Both the position numbers and the translations under genes were made by a program. This document shows positions 55,652 through 64,000 of a DNA stretch of 64,000 nucleotides, piece by piece (position 1 is the first letter of the stretch; every line of letters starts with the position of its first letter). Source of the DNA: Aralia elata (taxonomy: Eukaryota > Streptophyta > Magnoliopsida > Apiales > Araliaceae); NCBI GenBank assembly GCA_034770075.1, contig JAVJAP010000214.1, forward strand, positions 2,604,001 to 2,668,000. Reading direction: 5' to 3'. Under the pieces are notes generated by a model that saw nothing but the letters and a program-made list of their open reading frames with translations, ran no database searches and was not told the DNA's origin.

Positions 55652-57806
55652 ATGCAAGCAGAGAGATTGCTTAGGAAGGGTTGTACAGGTTATTTGGCAT
55701 ATATAGTAGATACTCGAAAGGAAGGAGTAAAACTAGAACAAATACCTGTAGTTAGAGAATTTTTGGATGTGTTTCCAGATGTTTTACCAGGTCTACCTCT
55801 GGATAGGGAGATCGAGTTTGTTATCGATCTTGCATCTGGTACGGCACCGGTTTCGAAGGCACCGTACAGGATGGCACCAGTGGAGTTGAAAGAGTTACTT
55901 GTGCAATTACAAGAACTCTTAGACAAGAAATACATACAACCCAGTGTTTCACTTTGGGGAGCACCGGTGTTGTTTGTAAAGAAGAATGATGGAACGTTGA
56001 GGTTATATGTTGACTGTAGAGAATTAAATAAGTTGACCATAAAGAACAAATATCCTTTACCACGAATTGATGATTTGTTTGACCAGTTGAAAGGGGCCGA
56101 ACACTTTTCGAAGATCGACTTACGATCAGGTTATCATCAATTAAAGGTAAGAAAAGAAGATGTGTCGAAGACAGCATTTAGGATACGTTATGGACATTAT
56201 GAGTTTCTTGTGATGTCCTTTGATTGACGAATGCACCGACAGCATTCATGGACTTGATGAACCGAGTGTTTAAACCATGCTTAGACAAATTTGTCGTAGT
56301 ATTCATCGATGATATTTTAGTATACTCGAGAACAAAGGAGGAGCATGTTAAACACTTAATAAGTGTATTGGAGATATTACGAAAGGAATAACTTTACGCA
56401 AAGTTTTTCAAGTGTGAATTCTGGTTGGAACGAGTCCAGTTCTTAGGTCATGTGATTGACAAGAATAGAATAGCGGTGGATCCAACAAAGATAGAGACGG
56501 TTGTGAATTGGGAACAACCAATAACTCCAACAGAAGTACGAAGTTTTCTCAGTTTAGCAGGGTACTATTGGCGTTTTATACAAGATTTTTCAAAAATAGC
56601 AACCCCGCTAACCAATTTAACTCGAAAGACGGTAAAGTACGTCTGGACAGATAAATGTGAAGAAAGCTTCCGAGAGTTGAAGAAGCGATTGAGTATGGCA
56701 CCAGTGTTATCTTTACCAGATGATATAGGAGACCTTGTCGTTTATAGTGATGCGTCACACAAGGGATTAGGTTGTGTGTTGATACAACATGGGAAGGTGA
56801 TTGCGTATGCATCACGACAACTCAAAAATTATGAGAAGAGGTATCCTACGCATGATCTTGAGTTAGTCGCTGTAGTAGTTGCCTTGAAAATTTGGAGGCA
56901 TTACTTGTATGGGGGAGAAGTGTGAAATATACACAGATCACAAAAGTCTGAAGTATATATTCACGCAGAAGGAGTTAAACATAAGGCAAAGGAGATGGCT
57001 AGAGTTGATAAAAGATTTCGATTGTGAAATTTTATATCACCCCGGGAAAGCCAACGTCATAACAGACTCATTAAGTAGGAAGAACCAAGAGAAGTTAAAT
57101 CTAATAACCAACAATAAGGTACTGATAAAAGAGTTTGACAAACTTAAGATTGAGGTAAGAGTTCCAGCTAATTCTACCCAGAAGTTATTCGCTGTAGAGA
57201 GTAGTTCGACTTTATTGGATCGAGTCAAGGAACTACAGGAGACAGATGAAGGATGTTAGAAGTGTAAGACTGAAATAACTCATAAAAAGAATATCAAATT
57301 CAGAGTGGACAAGGATGGAGTACTGATGTACGAGGATAGAATTTGGGTACCCTCAGTACAAGAACTAAAAGATGAAATACTGAATGAAGCCCATAGTTCT
57401 AAGTTCGCTGTACATCCAGGTAGTACAAAAATGTACAAAGATTTAAGCCGACACTTTTGGTGGTCTAACCTGAAAAGAGAAATAGCCGAATGGGTAAGTA
57501 AATGTTTAACGTGTCAAAGAGTTAAAGCTGAACATCAGAAACCGAGTGGATTACTGCAGCCCTTAGAAATTCCTGAGTGGAAATGGGAACATATTACCAT
57601 GGACTTCGTAGTAGGTCTTTCAAATACACAGAAAGGTCACAATGCCATTTGAGTAACTGTAGATCGTCTTACCAAGTCTGCTCATTTTCTACCCATAAAA
57701 GTTAACTTCAGTCTGGACCAGTTAGCCAAACTTTACATCAATGAAGTTATTTCTAGACATCGAGTCCCTGTTTTTATAGTATCAGACCGAGATCCACGAT
57801 TTACCG
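55652..57806 (+). pseudogene. pol: Element E pol (RT, RNase H, partial integrase)
   Basis: RT from GTAPVSKAPYRMAPVE (about 55838); fingers and palm with LRLYVDCRELN, KIDLRSGYHQLK; a lost G at about 56223 shifts the frame within MSFGLTNAP. RT palm motif FIDDILVYS near 56310. Stop at 56388. RNase H YSDASHKGLGC (56740-56800) and, after one inserted G in the GGGGG run near 56914, TDHKSLKYIF and YHPGKAN. Stop at 57257. Integrase zinc region HSSKFAVHPGS and CLTCQRV, core MDFVVGLS, TGA at 57650 (fits Trp TGG to TGA), then SDRDPRFT. It ends there: the DGQSER part and the C-terminal domain are absent. Confidence 0.93.
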
Positions 57807-58936
57807 CCCTGCGACGACGAACCCCTAAGGATGCTCGCTGGGTCAAAGAACTATCCAGATCCATAACTAAACAATGATCAACCATCTCAATATGAGGTAC
57901 ACTCTGACTAATCCTATATTAATATCAAATGCATTTGGACATAGCATCATGCATGTTCTGCACGAGCGTTTGGAAGAACCCTATGTAATCATTCCTAGGG
58001 GTCTAATCTCGATCATCTGACTCTCGAAAAATTTTGGTAGAATCTCCCTTGAAATATAGACTATCCGCAAGCATAGGCATGCCTGTATGACCATTTAACA
58101 GGTCCCCAAGGCACAACGCAAGAAACAGGTACAACATACGAACGATTTAAAATTTTAGTATAAATCAAACGAAGGCGAAGAACCTTAATAAAAATATCTC
58201 AAAAATAGGAAACTTGCATTAGAAGCCAACTCTTACGTTAAAACATGTAATCTTTTATCAAAAATGTGCGCCAAAAAATGATCTCATGTTACGAAAATTC
58301 TTGCATCCACAGGTCCAGGATATTAAAATACATGCATGCATCAGAACGAATTTTTTTTATCAAATCATTAGAGTATACATGGTTGATACATTGCATTCTA
58401 ATTAACTAGCATCCATAATGCAATAAAACGGAATTAAAAACACGTAAAAGTTATATGAATACGTTACCTGTGAGCAAACAAACAAATGTACGGAGACGAA
58501 AATAGCAAAATCAGATCCCATAGAGCAGAAGGTACGAAAAGACGCATGGGAGAGCAAGAGAATATGAAAAGAAGAAGTAAAAGAGCACAAGAAAAATGAA
58601 CAAAATGAGCCACGCGAGTGGGATATACCCGCTGCGGGCAATCGCAGATGCACCTGCGGCCAAGCCCAGTGGGCCCCACCCCTCCTATTTTGATGCACAT
58701 AAGGTCAAAACGCGTCCCTTTCGGTCCAAATAGGTGTAACCTCGAAGAAAAGTGCATTTTTGAAGCTTAAAACATCATTCTCGGGCAATGACGGTTGCGA
58801 GAATCAGAAACCTGATATCAGTGGGTCTTAAGATACCAATTGATGGAAAATGATAAAAAAAACGAATCAAAAATGAGAAAACGGTAAAAGACGAATCAAA
58901 AATGAGAAAAGATAGAAAACACAACAAGAAACGTAA

Positions 58937-59440
58937 GGGATGAGACCTGGTGATTAAACCCGTTGGGGACGAGACTCAACAAAAAAAATTGTCAGGGACG
59001 AGATGTGATGATTAAACCCACTGGGGATGAGACTCAACAAAGAAACGTTAGGGACGAAACCTGGTGATTAAACCCATTGGGGACGAGACTCAACACAAAA
59101 AAATGTCAGGGACGAGACCTGATGATTAAACCCGTTGGGAACGAGACTTAACAAAGAAACGTTAAGGATAAGACCTGATGATTAAACCGATTGGGGACAA
59201 GATTCATCAAAGAAATGTCAGGGACGAGACCTGGTGATTAAACCCGTTGGGGACGAGAATCAACAAAGAAACATCAAGGATGAGACTTCTCGACCAAGCC
59301 CGTTGGGGACGAGACTTAACAAAGGAATGTCAGGGATGAGACCTGATGATTAAGCCTATTGGGGATGAGACTCAATGAAAGTGTCGGGGACGAGACCCGA
59401 TGATGAAACTCAACAAGGGAATCGAAAACAAGACCCGGTA
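58937..59440 (+). repeat. 56-bp tandem array, nine units, each a dimer of 28-bp monomers
   Basis: Unit starts at 58937, 58995, 59051, 59109, 59165, 59221, 59277, 59333 and 59387. Each unit has GGGACGAGACCTGGTGATTA followed 28 bp later by GGGGACGAGACTCAACAAAG, so GGGACGAGAC occurs twice per unit. The last unit is decayed. The period is not a multiple of three, so the array is not coding. Confidence 0.92.
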
Positions 59441-59636
59441 ATGTCAATACAATGACAATTTCCCAAAAAAAATCGCATAAAATTAAAAAGTTTAAAACGT
59501 TTCACTCCCATTGCAATATGTGATAATTGACTTGCATTCTTTCATATGATTATCTCACATTGTCAAATATATCCTGCCATGCATTGAGTGTCTATATCTT
59601 TATCATGCTCATTTCATTGCATGGCATAACTATGAT

Positions 59637-59645
59637 AAAGAGGGG
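59637..59645 (+). other. Polypurine tract of the Tat/Ogre-like element
   Basis: AAAGAGGGG followed by CGTC and the LTR start TGTAGACACCC. Confidence 0.65.
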
Positions 59646-60034
59646 CGTCTGTAGACACCCGAAATTCTCGCATATATCTTCTAACCCTGGCAGGAGGGCA
59701 AAAGAGTCATTTCAACTGGAGGACGATATATTCGAACAAAGGATTTCAGAACTCGGACTAATGTACGAGAAGTCATCATGTTCCTTTCATTACGGTATTT
59801 CTGCCATCCAAGCACTAATACCTTCGTTTAAGAGAATATTTTTGGTGTAGAAAGTCTCAAATTCAGGATCAACGACTATGAAGTAACAAGTTATCCAAGA
59901 CACGACGGTTGACTAATTGGCATTAACGGGAAGATCTATTTCTATAATTTGCTCTATCTTCCCGGATCTGGAATTGACCAAACCATATGTCATTGCGTAG
60001 CGATCGAAAAGAGCTTTCCGGAATGATATGGGAC

Positions 60035-61841
60035 TGTTAGATTTGTATATAACGCGAATATATAATCAAATTACATAAATAGTGCGGAAGCGCAATAAAA
60101 CGGATTTTAAAATTTTTCACACAAACCATCACCATGATCATCCTTGTGATTAATTATCAATTAAACGAAAGAGATAGAGATATAGAATTATACCCTTATA
60201 GAACCATGCTTCCACAGGTACGAGTTCACCTCCAAATCCTTCACGTTCTCTTTGAATTTCACCGATTAAATTCCTTCCTTTGATCAACGTTAGCCACCCA
60301 AGTGTTTGGCCTCTAGAGGTGATCCACCAAGGAATAAATGTTGTTCAAGAAGATGGGTGTTGGCAAAACCCTAGTTTTTATCTCTATAAAAATTGCAAGT
60401 ACTCTCTCTCTCCAATTCTTATGGAAGAGTGTGTAACTATCTAACCCCAAATCATGATAAGACTCATCTTATTTATAGATATAGGGAACCCTCCTAAACT
60501 ATTTAGGATTAGGGTTTATATTCTAATTAAACTCCTTTAATTAATTATACTCCTAATCCAATTAGGAATGCATGAGAGAGTACTTCTATTAATTAATTCT
60601 CAATCTCTATTAGGAATTAAATAATAGTAATGGTAATAATAATAATAAGACTCCTCTTATTAGTTTATATTTAATATTTTCAAAATATTAAATAATAAAT
60701 ATTAAGCTATTTAATTTATTCTAGCTCCATAGATTAAATTAAATACTCTTAACTTATTAGTACGATTATGCCATTTACTTCTTAAACAAATATTTTCCTT
60801 TTGCGGTGTGACCCTTTAGCTTCTCCATAGTAAACCGATTGTGAATAAATCAATTATAACAATTCTAATTTTATTTAAATAAATAAATTAAACTATTTAA
60901 TTCATTTAAATAAATAATATTTATTCTACAATAAGGGTAAGCCCCCTTAGCAATCAACGACTTTCCAGATAATATAGATTTCAACATTAATCACAAAATA
61001 ACCTTTCAGTGCATAGTTACCATACAATTCAATCCTTCTACCATACAATGTCCCAATTAAATATAAAACATGGAATTACTGTCAAGTTTTATTTTATTTA
61101 ATTATATGTATTTCGATTCTCAAATGCACAACTCTAATTAATGCAAATTAGAAACTCCTTTCTAATTTCATTCTGCTTTGGCCAAAAACTTCTGAGTTGT
61201 CATTTATCGAATCACATAGGACATTCTCTCCTTTTACTAGAAGTGGCAGATTCTTTGTTGACCATTCACCTATCTCTATGTACAACTTATTATACCCAAT
61301 CATACCCTTTGATATACCCTAAGGGTCTTAAGGGACATGTCAAAGTATAACTCACCATACATAAGATACTATGATGATCTCAAGTCCAAGGATCACTTGT
61401 ACTACTATCACTAGAGGAATTCCTATTGACAGGCGAGTAAAAGTCCATTAGGTATTCCTTAGCGAGCCACGTTCAGTGAACTTATTGTCTAATAAGTACC
61501 TACATAATTGCTTTAGTGTCTCCACACAAATGATTATGAGATCAATCATCCTCTTCATAAGAGCAAGCAACGTATGTACTAATCTATCCGGATTCACTAA
61601 TCCCCTTTTTAGTAATCCATTGATTAGGAACGATTTTAGTTTATGAGCTATCTAGAATTTAGATCTCATTAGCATGATCACCATCATGATTCTAAAAGCA
61701 TTGCTCAAAACTATGGGTTTATCACATTTAATATAACAGCACCATGTAGATAAAGAAAAATGCCTTTAACAACAGAATAAGATTACAAAGTATATGCTAC
61801 ATCATATCAAATATGATTGGCTTATGTGCATACTACTTTCA
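60035..61841 (-). mobile_element. Solo copia LTR (Copia-1/2 family)
   Basis: 1807 bp, TGTTAGATTTGTATAT...CATACTACTTTCA on the plus strand, flanked by a perfect 5-bp duplication gggac (60030-60034 and 61842-61846). Homologous to 3859-5673 in the same orientation. TATA box (minus) at 60470-60477. No internal region. Confidence 0.96.
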
Positions 61842-61985
61842 GGGACGTCTCCTAACTCTTCCTGGATTAAAAGTTATGGACATTTCAGCAAACAAAACGA
61901 AGAACAGACGGCACGACACGAAAACCAAGGCGTGTGGGCCCATCTGGGCCAGCCGCAGATGCACCTGTGGCTGCCCAGGGAAGCC

Positions 61986-61992
61986 TATAAAT
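61986..61992 (+). promoter_or_regulatory. TATA box of the Tat/Ogre-like LTR
   Basis: GCCTATAAATGTCG, just after a GC-rich block with GCCGCAGATGCACCTGTGG. Confidence 0.65.
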
Positions 61993-63799
61993 GTCGATTT
62001 TTAGCAAATTTTCAAAAAAAGAGGAATCTTATAGAGAGAAAGGAAGTATCTTAGATAGAGGAGCTCGGGATTTCGCTCAAATTTGTTAGATTTTCTTTAA
62101 CTTTGAATTAGATTAGCTAGATCTATACACATTTGAGAGCAATGAGGTGTTAAATCTTGTTCCCCAAGGTGAAAGATTCAATCTTTCTAATAAATTCAAC
62201 GTAGATCTATTAGATCTTTTGTGTGTCCATTATTGTGCTTAAAGTTTGTCTATTTTTCGATTATCATACCTTTTATCATGTCTCCTTTAGATTTGGATCA
62301 TTTTTATCGGTAGTTTTATCTTTCCATTGTCAAAGTTAGGATATTTTCACTAGATCCACCATAGATCTAGCCCGAATCTAGCTTATTAACGGTTTCAAAG
62401 TTCAAAGTTTTAACCTTTCTTTTACAAGATCTTGCTTAGATCTATTGTGGATCAAATCATTTATAATGTTTTAAGTTGATTTTGTAAGCACTCCGCAAAA
62501 CCCTAGATCCATATCTAGTGGGGAGGAGGTCCTAACTAATCGGGCTATGGATTCTAAGAATTAAATCACCTGATACCGATTTTAGGATACATTTTCATAT
62601 GCATCCGGTTTAAATCCTGATTATGTCATTGTATAAACCTAGGGAACCTTAGATCTATGGATTTATTCCCACGGATCTAAGTCCCGTTAATGGATCTCAT
62701 CAATACATATAGTCCCTCGCGATGTTGGTTTCAATTGTGCGATCTACGAGATAGGGTTACGGGAACCCTTTCCTAGATCTCCTTTTATTATTTATTTTCT
62801 TATTTTAATATGTATTATTTATCACGATGTGAGCCTAGGATTATTGAAGTTGGGATCCTTGAAATAGATCTCGGCATGATTCCCACGATGGACATTATTT
62901 CGATTGTAAAGTTATTATTCGATCATTGTAAATATAATTTAGGCCTTAAAACGGTATCGAAGGTTCCATCCCATGAAAATCAGATTTAAGACCCCTGTGA
63001 TAGTGAAAATTGCGATTGCAGGTGTTCAGGGCTATTGAGATGGCCTTCATGTTCATGGATCGCCTCGACCCTATTTTGATACTTAATTTCCTATTTATCA
63101 CCCAAAAAATGATTTTAAACAAAACGATAAAGACCTTTTAAAAATCAAACCGCGCTGGGTTAGTAAGACGACCTTAAGTTAAAATTGAACGTAACAAAGA
63201 ATCTTGATTCCTATTAGGCGGAGGGTTTGAAAATCATATTTTTTGAAACATCACCCAAAATGTTTTATCAACTAAAACCTAAAATGAACCTTTTCCTCGA
63301 ATCAAATCCCTCGCGCATAAGTTCAAAGATGTTTGAAGTTGCTTTCAAAATAACGCATTTCTCACGATTTCAACCCAAAGTTAGATAGCGATGTCCTTCA
63401 AAATCACACACATATACACACACACACTTTACACTTAGAAAATAGAAAGATGTGGTAACCGTGTTTTTACGGAAGTCGGGGGTTGCCTAACACCTTCCCC
63501 TCACTTAAGCAAGCTCCTAAACTTTATGAATCTCGGTTTCGAGACTAATTTTACGGAGTCACATATTGGGCCATATTGCAAAAAAATCTCAAAATCCGAA
63601 TGAGTTGGTACATCCATTTAAATTTTTACCAATTGGCGGTTTTGTCTAATTGGCACATCATTAAAATTAACCTTTCAAAACTCCGTCGACATTTATGTCG
63701 GCTTTTTCTTAAAAATCACCCTTTAAGCGAAATGAATAAATCAAAATCTTAAAAAGGGTGGAAACACGACAAATTTAGGAAAAATTCTCGGTGTTGACA

Positions 63800-63959
63800 G
63801 GTGTGATTCTGATTCTCTACATCTTTCCTATAATTGATAATTGAGCACAAGAAAAGATTATGGTGATGGTTTGTATAAAATTCTAAAATCCGATTTTATC
63901 GCGCTTTCGCTATATTTGTGTAATTAGATTGCATGCACGCGTTATATACAAACCTAACA
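63800..63959 (+). repeat. 3' end fragment of a copia LTR
   Basis: Last 160 bp of a Copia-1/2 family LTR (ATGGTGATGGTTTGTATA..., ending ACAAACCTAACA), truncated on its left by the Tat/Ogre-like LTR. Confidence 0.9.
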
Positions 63960-64000
63960 GTAACAACTTACACAATGGCAACGCTATCTTTGAGAAGTCC
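63960..64000 (-). pseudogene. Scrap of Ty3 RT, cut by window edge
   Basis: Minus strand can be read DFSKIALPLCK, matching the end of the RT thumb region (DFSKIASPLTNLT in element A at 39820-39860). It is the flank into which the copia LTR at 63800 was inserted. Confidence 0.6.

Larger units (their letters stand above)
49415..57806 (+). mobile_element. Element E: Ty3/gypsy element truncated in integrase
   Basis: 5' LTR, PBS, pre-gag frame, gag, protease, RT, RNase H and the first part of integrase, on the plus strand. It stops near 57806 just after the SDRDPRFT motif, where unrelated sequence begins. Same organisation and similar protein sequence to element A but a different LTR family. Many stops and at least three frameshifts. 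Confidence 0.92.
57807..59649 (+). mobile_element. 3' internal region of a Tat/Ogre-like element
   Basis: Begins abruptly at the broken end of element E and runs to a polypurine tract and LTR at 59650. No recognisable domain; a short open end LRRRTPKDARWVKEL (57806-57850) could be the tail of a polyprotein but is not diagnostic. Contains a promoter-like block in inverse orientation (58630-58690) and a 56-bp tandem array. Tandem arrays in the region before the 3' LTR are a known trait of Tat/Ogre Ty3 elements; that is the main basis of the assignment. Confidence 0.55.
59650..63799 (+). repeat. LTR of the Tat/Ogre-like element, split by a copia solo LTR
   Basis: Starts TGTAGACACCCGA and ends TCGGTGTTGACA: matching short inverted ends. 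About 2.34 kb without the copia insert and its duplicated 5 bp. TATA box at 61986. No gene seen in 61847-63799; small open frames near 61794-62054 span the insertion junction or the promoter and are not credible. The LTR end at 63799 abuts a copia LTR fragment. Confidence 0.75.

Noticed and set aside
58402..58757. Two 97-98 codon minus-strand frames with cysteine and phenylalanine clusters
   Set aside because: They overlap each other in different frames in the non-coding 3' part of the Tat-like element; no domain and no consistent codon use.
58937..59440. Regular repeats that look like a CRISPR array at first glance
   Set aside because: The whole 56-bp unit is repeated, there are no unique spacers, and the setting is a plant LTR element.
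59527..59850. 107-codon frame across the polypurine tract and LTR start
   Set aside because: Spans a structural boundary of a retroelement, so it is not a gene.
61794..62054. 86-codon frame at the right edge of the copia solo LTR
   Set aside because: It crosses the insertion junction and the promoter of the interrupted LTR.
1..64000. Host protein-coding gene
   Set aside because: No frame outside the retroelement domains shows a recognisable product or a plausible exon-intron structure.

Overview
This window looks like a stretch of plant nuclear heterochromatin made almost entirely of nested LTR retrotransposons. I find no host protein-coding gene, rRNA or tRNA gene. The plant assignment rests on four signs: Ty1/copia and Ty3/gypsy polyproteins of plant type, primer-binding sites matching the 3' end of plant initiator tRNA-Met (TGGTATCAGAGC), LTRs of 1.8-4 kb, and AAACCCTAA telobox motifs (plant telomere unit TTTAGGG). 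It is probably a eudicot, but the species cannot be named from the sequence.

Layout. 1-1530: end of a Ty3-type LTR (minus), inserted in a broken Ty1/copia element (1531-5673, minus; 'Copia-1'). 5793-18712: a complete but decayed Ty1/copia element (plus; 'Copia-2') of the same family, head-to-head with Copia-1. Its gag is split by a 3.7 kb solo Ty3 LTR (9557-13290) with a perfect 5-bp target duplication. 18713-26040: older Ty3 LTR sequence, itself carrying a 2.8 kb solo LTR (20073-22905, TSD cattc). 26041-31590: decayed minus-strand Ty3 internal region ('element F') with a MITE and a second partial gag/protease copy. 31591-49414: plus-strand Ty3 element B' (LTR, PBS, leader), whose LTR is split by a complete 14.0 kb Tekay/Del-like element ('element A', 33767-47801, minus). 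49415-57806: plus-strand Ty3 element E, cut off in integrase. 57807-63799: 3' region of a Tat/Ogre-like element with a 56-bp tandem array and an LTR, the LTR interrupted by a copia solo LTR (60035-61841, TSD gggac). 63800-64000: a copia LTR end and a scrap of Ty3 reverse transcriptase.

How the parts relate. Each autonomous-type element keeps the standard order LTR, PBS, leader, gag, protease, then pol, polypurine tract and LTR. Pol order is integrase-RT-RNase H in copia and RT-RNase H-integrase in Ty3. All pol genes carry stops or frameshifts, so no element looks autonomous now. Element A is the best preserved, with one uninterrupted gag-protease frame of 638 codons. Three observations go beyond routine annotation. 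First, four stem-loops in the copia leader present the same GTGTCACCAC apical sequence on different stems. Second, all three Ty3 elements with a readable leader carry an extra reading frame between PBS and gag; in two it has a shared acidic motif, and in two a coiled coil. Third, a co-linear block set (GGCTGATCCCC, a TGAGC hairpin, TTGCAG) recurs in LTRs of otherwise unlike Ty3 families.
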